A DNA stretch of 42,805 nt from contig NZ_CAACUY010000063.1 of NCBI RefSeq assembly GCF_900659615.1, positions 1 to 42,805 on the forward strand, read 5' to 3'. Numbering within the stretch: position 1 is the stretch's first letter; each line of letters opens with the position of its first letter. This DNA comes from Actinomadura fibrosa. Its GTDB lineage: Bacteria > Actinomycetota > Actinomycetes > Streptosporangiales > Streptosporangiaceae. The notes under the pieces were generated by a model. The model searched no databases. It worked only from the letters and a program-made list of their open reading frames with translations, and was not told where the DNA came from. A program made the position numbers and the translations under genes. Positions 1-7,137 of this stretch are shown here, piece after piece.

Positions 1-1
1 C

Positions 2-703
2 GCGCGCCGCGCCGAGCGGATCGGCGCCGAGGCGCACCGCAAACGGGAGGCGGCGCTGGAGGCCGACCGCGCGGACCGCGACCAGATGCCGCTGCGCATG
101 GCGGCCGTCGCCGAGCGGCTCGCCGGGCTGCTGCCGGACGACGCGATCCTGTTCGACGAGGCGCTCACCAACTCGCCCGACCTGACCCGCTGGCTGCCGC
201 CGGAGCGGCCGGGGGCGTTCTTCCAGACGCCGGGCGGCACGCTCGGCGTCGGGATCCCGGGCGCGGTGGGCGCCAAGCTCGCCCATCCGGACCGGACGGT
301 GGTCGGGTGCACCGGCGACGGCGGCGCCATGTTCACCTTCCAGGCGCTGTGGACGGCGGCGCACCACGGGATCGGTGTGAAGCTCATCGTCTGCCACAAC
401 GCGGGCTACCGGCTGCTGAAGGAGAACCTCGTCGAGTACCGGGAGGCGCTGGGCGACCCGGAGCCGGCCGGGGAGTTCCCCTGGTTCTTCGACGTCGGGG
501 AGCCGCGGATCGACTTCGCCGCGCTGGCGGAGAGCCTCGGCGTGCCCGCCGCGCGGATCACCGAGCCCGCCGAGATCGAGCCCGTGCTGCGGACCATGCT
601 CGGCCAGGACGGACCGTTCCTGGTCGAGGTGTGGCTCGAACGGGCCGTCACCGGGGCCGCCGCCGAGGGCGGCCGATGCCCCTTGGAGGTCAAGCAGTCA
701 TGA
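2..703 (+). CDS. Thiamine-diphosphate-dependent enzyme, C-terminal part (benzoylformate decarboxylase / acetolactate synthase family)
   Basis: The reading frame is open from the left edge, so only about the last 233 residues of a normally 530-570 aa enzyme are present. The ThDP/Mg-binding signature of the PP domain is visible: GDGGAMFTFQALWTAA followed about 14 residues later by the metal-ligand Asn in CHNAGY. The preceding TPGGTLGVGIPGAVGAKLA is the usual glycine-rich entry to this domain. The family performs decarboxylation or carboligation of 2-oxo acids. The variant N-A-G-Y tail is closer to benzoylformate decarboxylase and uncharacterised IlvB-like proteins than to biosynthetic acetolactate synthase, but the substrate cannot be read from this fragment. 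Its TGA overlaps the ATG of the GH13 gene (ATGA at 700), so the two are translationally coupled, an unusual pairing of a 2-oxo acid enzyme with a glucan enzyme. Confidence 0.88.
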   Translation, partial: ARRAERIGAEAHRKREAALEADRADRDQMPLRMAAVAERLAGLLPDDAILFDEALTNSPDLTRWLPPERPGAFFQTPGGTLGVGIPGAVGAKLAHPDRTVVGCTGDGGAMFTFQALWTAAHHGIGVKLIVCHNAGYRLLKENLVEYREALGDPEPAGEFPWFFDVGEPRIDFAALAESLGVPAARITEPAEIEPVLRTMLGQDGPFLVEVWLERAVTGAAAEGGRCPLEVKQS

Positions 704-3198
704 AATCCGTGCAGTTCGTCTACCACACCGGTGTGCCGCGTCCGGGGTTCCGCGACGCGCGCCTGTCGGGGAGCTGGGACGCCGAGGGGCGTCCGAGCCG
801 GGAGTGGACGGTCACGCCGATGGAGGAGTTCACCGACGAGACCGGATGCCCGGCGTTCCGCGCCACCGTGGAGTTCCCGGACGACCAGGCCGGCCAGGGC
901 TACTCGTGGGGCGTGAGCGTCGCCGGGCGCTCCGGCGACGACGTCTGGGCGATCCCGACCGAGGTGCAGGACCTCGTGTCGACCGCGCGGCACCGGGACT
1001 TCGTCCTGGCGGACGACACCCCGCCGCAGCGGTACTGGCTCAACACGGCCCGGCGCCTCGGCGCCAACAAGCGGTACGACAACGGCGGGCGCCCGCGCCT
1101 GGAGTTCGGGGTGTGGGCGCCCAACGCGCAGGACGTCTCGGTGGTCTTCGGCCACCTCGAAAGCGGCTATATCGCCGACGACGGAACGGGGATCGACGAG
1201 GAGATCGGCAAGATCCCGATGAGCCGGGACGGGGAGGGCGTCTGGACCACCGACCCGGCCGAGGAGCGCCTCGCCGACTACGAGGGGCTGCGCAACCGCC
1301 CCTACATGTTCGAGGTCGTCAAGGACAACGGGCGGGTCGTCTACCGCACCGACGTCTACTCGCGGCTCCAGATCGGCCGCGGCTCCACCGACCCGGCCGC
1401 GCTCAAGGAGGGCGAGTCGTTCACGGGGAGCTTCCGGGACCTCGACGGCACGGTGAGCTGCTCCGTGGTCGTCGACCCGGACCTCTGCACCCGCAACTTC
1501 GACGAGCCCGACTGGCCGCCCCGCGAGTGGATCCCCGCGGACGACTTCTGGCGGGACGAGTTCGACCCGGAGCGTCCGCTGCCCACCCGCGTCGAGGACC
1601 TCGTCATCTATGAGATGCACCTCGCCGGCCTCGGGGCGGGCGACGTGGACGACGCCGGGCGGCCGATCCCGGGCGACATCGCCGACGCGCTGGCGCTGCT
1701 CGACCACCTCGTCGACATCGGCGTCAACGCGGTCGAGCTGCTGCCCCTGTCCGAGTTCGAGGGGACGGCGTCCTGGGGCTACGGCACCTCGCACTACTAC
1801 GCCATCGAGTGCAGCGAGGGCGGGCGCGAGCAGCTCAAGCACTTCGTCCGGGCCTGCCACCAGCGCGGCATCGCCGTGATCCTCGACATGGTCTACAACC
1901 ACTACCACCACCGCGCGGAGCGGGCGCAGTGGGCGTACGACTCCGACAGCCACGAGCGCAACATCTACTACTGGTACGAGGGGAGGGAGAGCGACTACGC
2001 CGACCCCACCGGGGGCTACATCGACAACATGTCGACCGCGTGGGCGCCGCGGTTCTGGGAGGAGCAGGTCCGCAAGTACCTGATCTCCAGCGCCGTCGCG
2101 TACATGGCGCAGTTCCACATCGACGGGTTCCGGATGGACCAGACCACGTCCATCCACGCCTACGCGGTGCTGCACGCCGACGGCCGCCAGGTCGGCGCCG
2201 CCAACGCGTTCGGCGCCAAGTTCCTGCGCGAGCTCACCCGCTCGCTCCGGCTGACCAAGCCGGAGATCTACCTGCTCGCCGAGGACCACTCGGGCTGGGA
2301 CGCCGTCCCGCGCGACCCGGACCAGGGCGGGCTGGGCTTCGACGCGGTGTGGTACGCCGACTTCTACCACCACCTGTGCGGGGACACCGGGCACGCCGGC
2401 GCCGCGAACCTGCTGACCCAGGCGGCGATCGCCGACGGGCGCCCGCTCGCGATGGACGCGTTCGCGGCAGCGCTGGGGGCCAGCGGCGACCACAAGGTCG
2501 TGTACCACGAGTCCCACGACGAGGCCGGCAACTCCCGCTACCAGGGCGGGGACTCGGGCCGGACGATCGCCATCGCGGTCGGGGACGCGCCGCTCGTCGG
2601 TGAGACCCGGCGCTACGCCGAGGCCCGCGCCCGCTTCGCGGCGGGGATGTCGATCCTGTCGGCCGGGACGCCGATGTTCTTCATGGGGGAGGAGAGCGGC
2701 GCCCACGAGGACTACCGCTACGACGACTTCATCGAGCACCGGGAGAGCATCCTCGGCGAGGCGCAGGGCGAGGGCCGGTACCTGTGCGCGTTCTACCGCG
2801 ACCTCATCGACCTGCGACTCGCGCAGCCCGCGGCGCGCACGCACCGGCTCGACGTCGTCCACGTCCACAACCAGAACCGCGTGCTGGCGTTCCTGCGCCC
2901 GCACGAGGACGGCGACCTCCTCGTCATGGCGAGCCTGAAGGACGAGCCGTACGCCGACGGCTACCGGATCCAGGGCGTGCCCGACGGGAGCTGGCACGAG
3001 GTCCTGAACAGCGACTCCGCGGCCTACGACGGCTGGGACGAGGTCAACGGGAGCGGTGAGATCCGCGCGGAGAACGGGGAGCTGACCGCGCGCCTGCCGC
3101 GGGCGGGCTTCGTCGTCCTGCGGCGCGACGTCCCCGGAGGCGAAGGGGACGGAGCGGACGGAGAACGGCAGCCCGCCATGGCCGGCTGCGACCGATAG
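700..3198 (+). CDS. GH13 alpha-amylase-family enzyme, glucan-branching-enzyme-like
   Basis: An 832-aa protein started at ATG 700, with GGAGGT about nine bases upstream and overlap with the previous stop. The frame stays open further upstream, but that part is out-of-frame overlap with the ThDP gene. An N-terminal CBM48-like region (FGVWAPNAQDVSVVF, about residues 138-152) precedes the catalytic barrel. The four GH13 blocks are present: DMVYNH (396-401), GFRMDQT with nucleophile D480, LLAEDHSG with acid/base E528, and ESHDE with D607. The SHDE form is typical of branching-type enzymes. The protein is longer than, and differs in block II from, housekeeping GlgB (usually LRVDAV), so it is more likely a specialised alpha-glucan transferase or hydrolase than GlgB itself. 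There is no signal peptide, so it is cytoplasmic. The C-terminal tail is charged and probably disordered. Exact reaction is inferred only to family level. Confidence 0.9.
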   Translation: MKSVQFVYHTGVPRPGFRDARLSGSWDAEGRPSREWTVTPMEEFTDETGCPAFRATVEFPDDQAGQGYSWGVSVAGRSGDDVWAIPTEVQDLVSTARHRDFVLADDTPPQRYWLNTARRLGANKRYDNGGRPRLEFGVWAPNAQDVSVVFGHLESGYIADDGTGIDEEIGKIPMSRDGEGVWTTDPAEERLADYEGLRNRPYMFEVVKDNGRVVYRTDVYSRLQIGRGSTDPAALKEGESFTGSFRDLDGTVSCSVVVDPDLCTRNFDEPDWPPREWIPADDFWRDEFDPERPLPTRVEDLVIYEMHLAGLGAGDVDDAGRPIPGDIADALALLDHLVDIGVNAVELLPLSEFEGTASWGYGTSHYYAIECSEGGREQLKHFVRACHQRGIAVILDMVYNHYHHRAERAQWAYDSDSHERNIYYWYEGRESDYADPTGGYIDNMSTAWAPRFWEEQVRKYLISSAVAYMAQFHIDGFRMDQTTSIHAYAVLHADGRQVGAANAFGAKFLRELTRSLRLTKPEIYLLAEDHSGWDAVPRDPDQGGLGFDAVWYADFYHHLCGDTGHAGAANLLTQAAIADGRPLAMDAFAAALGASGDHKVVYHESHDEAGNSRYQGGDSGRTIAIAVGDAPLVGETRRYAEARARFAAGMSILSAGTPMFFMGEESGAHEDYRYDDFIEHRESILGEAQGEGRYLCAFYRDLIDLRLAQPAARTHRLDVVHVHNQNRVLAFLRPHEDGDLLVMASLKDEPYADGYRIQGVPDGSWHEVLNSDSAAYDGWDEVNGSGEIRAENGELTARLPRAGFVVLRRDVPGGEGDGADGERQPAMAGCDR

Positions 3199-3211
3199 CC
3201 GACACGGACCG

Positions 3212-3240
3212 GCCGGGCCGCGCCCCCAGCGCGGCCCGGC
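3212..3240 (+). terminator. Strong hairpin after the GH13 gene
   Basis: Perfect 11-bp inverted repeat GCCGGGCCGCG / CGCGGCCCGGC around a 7-nt C-rich loop, 13 bases after the GH13 stop and 17 bases before the next start. It has no U-run, which is common for actinomycete terminators. It probably ends or attenuates the first transcript, leaving the following small genes on a separate or reduced transcript. Confidence 0.65.
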
Positions 3241-3257
3241 CCACCGGGGGGAACACC

Positions 3258-3734
3258 ATGACCACAGACACCGCTGCCCTGCTCAACATCCGGGCGCTGT
3301 CGGCCTGCATCTCGGTCGACGACCTGGACGCCTGCGCGGGCTGGTACGCGGAGCACCTGGGCTTCGAGGTGGCGCAGTCCCACGCGCTGCCCGAGATCGG
3401 GGCGCGCGTCGCCTACCTGGAGGGACACGGGCTACGGCTGGAGCTGGCCGAGCAGTACGGCGCGCGCCGCGCGCCGGAGCGGCCGGACCCGCCCGAGCAC
3501 GCCATCGTCCACGGCATCTCCCAGATCACCTTCTACGTGGCCGACCTGGACACCGTCCAGGACTACGCGCGCCGTGCGGGGCTCACGGTGGCGATGGAGA
3601 AGGCCGCCCTGCCCGAACTCGGCGTCACCGCGTTCTTCGTGCGTGACCCGGAGGGCAACCTCATCGAGTTCATCGAGCTGACGAAGCCCCCGCAGGAACG
3701 CCGATCCACCATGAGCACCGGAGGAACGACATGA
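3258..3734 (+). CDS. VOC (glyoxalase/bleomycin-resistance/dioxygenase fold) protein
   Basis: A 158-aa cytoplasmic protein with ATG 3258 preceded by a GGGGGGA ribosome site. The two beta-alpha-beta-beta-beta modules of the vicinal oxygen chelate fold can be followed: module one begins SACISVDDLDACAGWYAEHLGFEV (interrupted here after the DDLDACAGWY segment) and module two begins SQITFYVADLDTVQDYARRAG, ending in RDPEGNLIEFIEL, a hallmark of the family whose last Glu is usually a metal ligand. VOC proteins may be isomerases, lyases, dioxygenases or binding proteins, and nothing here fixes the reaction. It overlaps the next gene by ATGA at 3731, so it is the first gene of a coupled run with the SnoaL-like and ankyrin genes. 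Confidence 0.85.
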   Translation: MTTDTAALLNIRALSACISVDDLDACAGWYAEHLGFEVAQSHALPEIGARVAYLEGHGLRLELAEQYGARRAPERPDPPEHAIVHGISQITFYVADLDTVQDYARRAGLTVAMEKAALPELGVTAFFVRDPEGNLIEFIELTKPPQERRSTMSTGGTT

Positions 3735-4243
3735 CCATCGGCAACGACGGCGACGGGCCGTCCGACGGCACGGCAGCCGCCAACGGCACGGGGGCCACCG
3801 ACGGCACCGCGGCCACCGAGGCGGTGGCGCGCCGCTGGTTCGACGCGCTGACCTCGGGGAACATCGAGGCGGCCCTGGACTGCCTCGCACCCGACATCGA
3901 ATGGATCAACTACACGCCCGTCCCGGGCTTCAACACCGACATGGACTGGATCGGCACCTACCGCGGCCGCGACGAGGTCCTGCGGAGCTTCCGCATCTTC
4001 ACCTCGCGGGTCGAGCCGCTGCGGGAGGAGCTCGTCCGGCTCGCCGTCCAGGGCGACCAGGCCGCCGGCGTCATCTACGAGGAGTCGGTGGTCAAGGGGA
4101 CCAGGCGGCCGTTCACGATCGAGTTCGTCCAGTGGCTGACGGTGACCGACGGGCAGATCGTCCGCTGGAAGTCCTACACCGACCCGTCGCCGATCATCCG
4201 CGCGCTCCGCGGCCGCGCCCGCGGGGACGGGACGGAGTCGTGA
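3731..4243 (+). CDS. SnoaL-like / NTF2-fold protein
   Basis: A 170-aa protein whose ATG overlaps the VOC stop codon (ATGA). After a low-complexity, Gly/Thr/Asp-rich stretch of about 35 residues the sequence has the SnoaL-like pattern: VARRWFDALTSGNIEAALDCLAPDIEW, then YRGRDEVLRSFR and a C-terminal EFVQWLTVTDGQIVRWKSYTD. This cone-shaped alpha+beta barrel family includes polyketide cyclases, dehydratases, ketosteroid isomerases and catalytically silent members. The GDGPSDGTAAANGTGATDGT-type N-terminal tail is unusual for the family and may be disordered. The GTG of the ankyrin gene overlaps this stop. The SnoaL plus VOC plus EthD neighbourhood suggests conversion of a cyclic or aromatic intermediate. 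That is inference. Confidence 0.82.
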   Translation: MTIGNDGDGPSDGTAAANGTGATDGTAATEAVARRWFDALTSGNIEAALDCLAPDIEWINYTPVPGFNTDMDWIGTYRGRDEVLRSFRIFTSRVEPLREELVRLAVQGDQAAGVIYEESVVKGTRRPFTIEFVQWLTVTDGQIVRWKSYTDPSPIIRALRGRARGDGTES

Positions 4244-5334
4244 ACGCCGGTCCGGCCCGGCACCACGGGGAGGCGCCGCCGGACGACGTCGACATCGCCG
4301 TGCTGGACGAGCGCCTCGTCGCCGCCGCCTGGCGCGGCGACGCCCGCGAGGCCGTGAAGCTCGTCAACATCGGCGCGGACCCGTCCGCCCGGGACGCCGG
4401 CAGCGGGCTGACCGTCCTGATGATCGCGGCGGGGCAGGGCAACTCGGGGCTCACCGGGGCGCTGCTCGCGGCGGGCGCCGACGTCCACACCGGCGACGCG
4501 CGCGCGGGCGCCACCGCCCTGCACAAGGCGGTCCAGGGCGGCAGCCTGGACGTCGTCCGCATGCTGGTCGAGGCCGGCGCGTTCATCGACGCGGTCGCCC
4601 CGACGACGGGCCACACCCCGCTGATGGACGCGCTGTGGTTCAAGGTCCCCGCCATCGTCCGGTACCTGCTCCAGCGGGGCGCGAACGTCAGGACGTACAC
4701 GCACTACGGGTTCAGCCTCCAGCAGCACTTCGACTACGAGGTCAGCGTCAACCGGCTCGGCGGCGAGCGGCTCCGGGAGGCGGAGAAGTGGCTGGAGAAG
4801 CGCCGCCGGCACGACGCCGAGCACGTGCGCCAGCAGCGGCTCATGGCCGCGGTGGTCGCCGCGGACCCGTCCGGCGTCCGCAGGGTGCTCGAAACGGGCG
4901 CCGACGTGGACGCCCGCGCGCCGATGCTCGGCGGCTTCAACGACGGCCACACGCCGCTCCTCGTCGCCTGCCGGGACGGGCACACCGAGATCGTCCGGGA
5001 TCTGCTGGACGCCGGCGCCGACGTCAACGCCGTCGAGCCGACGTTCGGGGCCGTGCCGCTGCACAAGGCGGTCTACAACGGCCACGTTGACATCACCGAG
5101 CTGCTGGTCGCCGTCCAGGGCGCCGACCTGGACTACCAGGGCGCGACCAACGGCTACACCGCGCTGCACGACGCGCTGTGGCACGGCCACACCGACTGCG
5201 CCCGGGTGCTGGCCGGCGCCGGGGCCCGCCTCGACCTGCGCGGGCACGACGGCAAGACACCGGCCGACGTCGCCGCCGACACCTTCGGCGCCGACCACGA
5301 GATCCTCGCCCTGCTCACGCCGCGGAACGGCTGA
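4240..5334 (+). CDS. Ankyrin-repeat protein
   Basis: A 364-aa protein started at GTG 4240, overlapping the SnoaL-like stop by four bases. The whole length is ankyrin repeats in two blocks. Block one spans about residues 25-150 (GLTVLMIAAGQGNSGLTGALLAAGAD, broken here for length; GATALHKAVQGGSLDVVRML; GHTPLMDALW). A helical, charged linker follows (about 165-200, LREAEKWLEKRRRHDAEHVRQQ). Block two spans 200-355 (GHTPLLVACRDGHTEIVRDL, AVPLHKAVYNGHVDITELL, GYTALHDALWHGHTDCARVL). There is no signal peptide or membrane segment. Ankyrin proteins act as protein-binding scaffolds, and within this operon it may hold the small enzymes together, but the partner is unknown. Finding an ankyrin protein coupled inside a metabolic operon is uncommon. 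Confidence 0.9.
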   Translation: MNAGPARHHGEAPPDDVDIAVLDERLVAAAWRGDAREAVKLVNIGADPSARDAGSGLTVLMIAAGQGNSGLTGALLAAGADVHTGDARAGATALHKAVQGGSLDVVRMLVEAGAFIDAVAPTTGHTPLMDALWFKVPAIVRYLLQRGANVRTYTHYGFSLQQHFDYEVSVNRLGGERLREAEKWLEKRRRHDAEHVRQQRLMAAVVAADPSGVRRVLETGADVDARAPMLGGFNDGHTPLLVACRDGHTEIVRDLLDAGADVNAVEPTFGAVPLHKAVYNGHVDITELLVAVQGADLDYQGATNGYTALHDALWHGHTDCARVLAGAGARLDLRGHDGKTPADVAADTFGADHEILALLTPRNG

Positions 5335-5374
5335 GACGGGCGGGCACCACCATTTCACAACAGGGGGAACGAAC

Positions 5375-5683
5375 ATGTTGGTCTACATTCAGATGCGCTG
5401 GAACCACGAGGGCCGGATCAGCCTGGACGACCTGTGGAAGGTCGAGGCGCGCGAGACCGAGCACGCGCAGGAGACGATCGACTCGGGCATGGTGGTCGGC
5501 ATCTGGAAGGTCGCCGCCCAGAAGCGCGTCATCGCCGTCCTGGACGTCGAGTCTCCCGAGGAGCTCGACCGGACCGCGCTCGGCCGGCTGCCGATGCGCG
5601 AGTACCTGGAGTTCGAGGCCGTCTGGCCGCTGCGCGACTACCAGGGCTTCGCCGCGGACGTCGCCAAGCGGTACCGGGTGTGA
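5375..5683 (+). CDS. Muconolactone-delta-isomerase-like small protein
   Basis: A 102-aa protein, start ATG 5375 after AGGGGGAAC. The frame is open upstream, but the good ribosome site and family length (92-100 aa) fix this start. The sequence MLVYIQMRWNHEGRISLDDLWKVE, the central GIWKVAAQKRVIAVLDVES and C-terminal LPMREYLEFEAVWPLRDY fit the muconolactone isomerase family, where a short barrel monomer assembles into a decamer. In catechol catabolism that enzyme isomerises muconolactone to 3-oxoadipate enol-lactone, but no catechol-pathway genes are visible here, so the substrate is probably different. Sequence in the first listed segment is contiguous but longer motifs are abbreviated by position: residues 1-24, 43-61 and 74-91. 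Confidence 0.78.
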   Translation: MLVYIQMRWNHEGRISLDDLWKVEARETEHAQETIDSGMVVGIWKVAAQKRVIAVLDVESPEELDRTALGRLPMREYLEFEAVWPLRDYQGFAADVAKRYRV

Positions 5684-5690
5684 GCCCCGG

Positions 5691-6410
5691 ATGATCCACC
5701 AGTTCATCTTCGCCGCGCCCAAACCGGGCATGTCGGTCGCCGAGTTCCAGCGGTACTGGCTGGAGGTCCACGCGGTCCGCTACGCCTCCGCGATCCCGCA
5801 CATCAGGAAGTACCTGGTCGACGTCCGCATCCCGTTCGACGGGGACCTCGGCGACCCGCCGCTGCCGCACCAGGGCATCGGCGAGATCTGGCTGGAGAAC
5901 GACGAGCAGCAGCTCGCGTCGCTCCAGAGCACCGAGTTCCTGGACGGGGCGCGGCGGGACGAACCCACGTGGGCGGCGTTCTGGCAGACGATCGTCATCG
6001 ACACGGACGAGGCGGCCCCGGCACCGGACTTCGACTCGGACCCGGTCAAGCTCACCACCCTGCTCAAGCGCAAGCCCGGCCTGCCGCTGGACCGGTACCG
6101 GCAGGCCACGGCGGTGTCCGGTCCGGCGTCCGGGGACCTGCCCGGCCTGCTCGGCCACCGGCACCTCTTCGCGCGGGACAACGCCTACGTCTTCGGCGAA
6201 CCGCCGTTCGACAGCGTGGAGCAGATGTGGTTCACCGACCTGGACGCGCTCCGGCGGGCCCAGGCGTCCCTGGCCTACGCCGACCGCATCCGGCTGGAAC
6301 GGAACCGCCTCGTCGACTCGCGGTACGTGTACTCGATGACCTGCGAGGAACACTGGATCATCGGCCCGCGACCGCGCGAGGAGACCGCCGCCGACCGCGC
6401 GGCCACCTGA
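5691..6410 (+). CDS. EthD-domain protein (tandem)
   Basis: A 239-aa protein with ATG 5691, only seven bases after the preceding stop. The N-terminal half, MIHQFIFAAPKPGMSVAEF followed by QRYWLEVHAVRYAS, is a clear EthD dimeric alpha+beta barrel domain. This family is usually about 100 aa and often occurs in polyketide cyclisation or ether-degradation operons. The second half (from about residue 115, VKLTTLLKRKPGLPLDRYRQ) repeats the same layout more weakly, so the protein appears to be a fused pseudo-dimer. EthD itself is needed for ETBE degradation in Rhodococcus but its chemistry is unsettled, and many homologues act on aromatic polyketides. Here the function remains open. A strong hairpin follows the gene. 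Confidence 0.8.
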   Translation: MIHQFIFAAPKPGMSVAEFQRYWLEVHAVRYASAIPHIRKYLVDVRIPFDGDLGDPPLPHQGIGEIWLENDEQQLASLQSTEFLDGARRDEPTWAAFWQTIVIDTDEAAPAPDFDSDPVKLTTLLKRKPGLPLDRYRQATAVSGPASGDLPGLLGHRHLFARDNAYVFGEPPFDSVEQMWFTDLDALRRAQASLAYADRIRLERNRLVDSRYVYSMTCEEHWIIGPRPREETAADRAAT

Positions 6411-6432
6411 TGGCCCGCCCCCGGCCGCGACC

Positions 6433-6461
6433 GCCGGGGCCGGAACACCTCCGGCCCCGGC
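6433..6461 (+). terminator. Strong hairpin after the EthD gene
   Basis: A perfect 12-bp inverted repeat GCCGGGGCCGGA / TCCGGCCCCGGC with a five-base loop, 23 bases after the EthD stop. It is likely the end of the VOC to EthD transcript or a read-through attenuator before the YciI-like gene. Confidence 0.65.
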
Positions 6462-6495
6462 GGCTCCGGGGGCCGCGGTGGTGGAGGATGCGGGG

Positions 6496-7044
6496 ATGGA
6501 ATTCCTCGTCTACCACCGCGACCGGCCCGACTCGCTCGCGCTTCGCAACGAACTGCTGGAGCGGCACTGGTCCTACATGGACCGGTACGCGGCGGAGATG
6601 ATCGCGCGCGGGCCGACCTACGCCGCCGACGGCGAGACACCCACCGGCAGCCTCCACATCGTGGACCTGCCGGACCCCGCCGCCGCCCGGGCGTTCGCCT
6701 TCGACGAGCCGAACTACCAGGCCGGCGTCTACCGGGACGTCCTGCTGCGCCGGTGGCGCAACGGCCTGGGACGCACGATGTGGGACTTCCCCGGCGGCCC
6801 CACCGGCAGTGACCGGTACCTGGTGCTCGGCTTCGGCGCGGGGCGGTCCGCCGACTCCGACGTCCCGCCCGGCACGGACGAGCTGATCGCGTACGGGCCG
6901 CTGCTGTCCGACGACGGCGGCGCGTGGCTCGGGACGGCCGCGCTCGTCCGGGCACCGGATCCGGACACGGCACGCGCGGTCCTGTCCCCGGACCGGTACG
7001 CCGGCATCGAGGTGCACGCCTGGGAGTTCGGCGGACGGCGGTGA
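6496..7044 (+). CDS. YciI-like dimeric alpha+beta barrel protein (tandem)
   Basis: A 182-aa protein. I chose ATG 6496 because GGAGG lies nine bases upstream; GTG 6478 is an alternative that adds six residues. The N-terminal half begins MEFLVYHRDRPDSLALRNEL, continues with HWSYMDRYAAEMIARGPTY and TGSLHIVDLPDPAAARAFAF, the pattern of YCII-related proteins, with a conserved His after the first helix and a central Asp-Pro turn. The second half (from about residue 108) repeats a YLVLGFG...ELIAYGPLLSDDG...TAALVRAPDPDTARAVL layout, implying internal duplication. YciI-type proteins include dehydrochlorinases and putative lyases, and most are uncharacterised. It is the third alpha+beta barrel protein in this run. 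Confidence 0.72.
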   Translation: MEFLVYHRDRPDSLALRNELLERHWSYMDRYAAEMIARGPTYAADGETPTGSLHIVDLPDPAAARAFAFDEPNYQAGVYRDVLLRRWRNGLGRTMWDFPGGPTGSDRYLVLGFGAGRSADSDVPPGTDELIAYGPLLSDDGGAWLGTAALVRAPDPDTARAVLSPDRYAGIEVHAWEFGGRR

Positions 7045-7137
7045 GCACGGCCGGGACGAGCTTTACCTGACGGGGCGATTCCCTTCGCGGGCGCCTGGGC
7101 CATAAGTCAGCAGAACCGCTGATGTGAGGAGAGGCCC

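Noticed and set aside
406..2997. Minus-strand open frame of 863 codons opposite the GH13 gene
   Set aside because: Composition is low-complexity Val/Arg/Asp and it mirrors a convincing GH13 enzyme, so it is a shadow.
7107..7122. Small inverted repeat TCAGC-AGAACC-GCTGA before the metalloenzyme gene
   Set aside because: Five-base arms are too short to distinguish from chance at this position, so it is not listed as a site.
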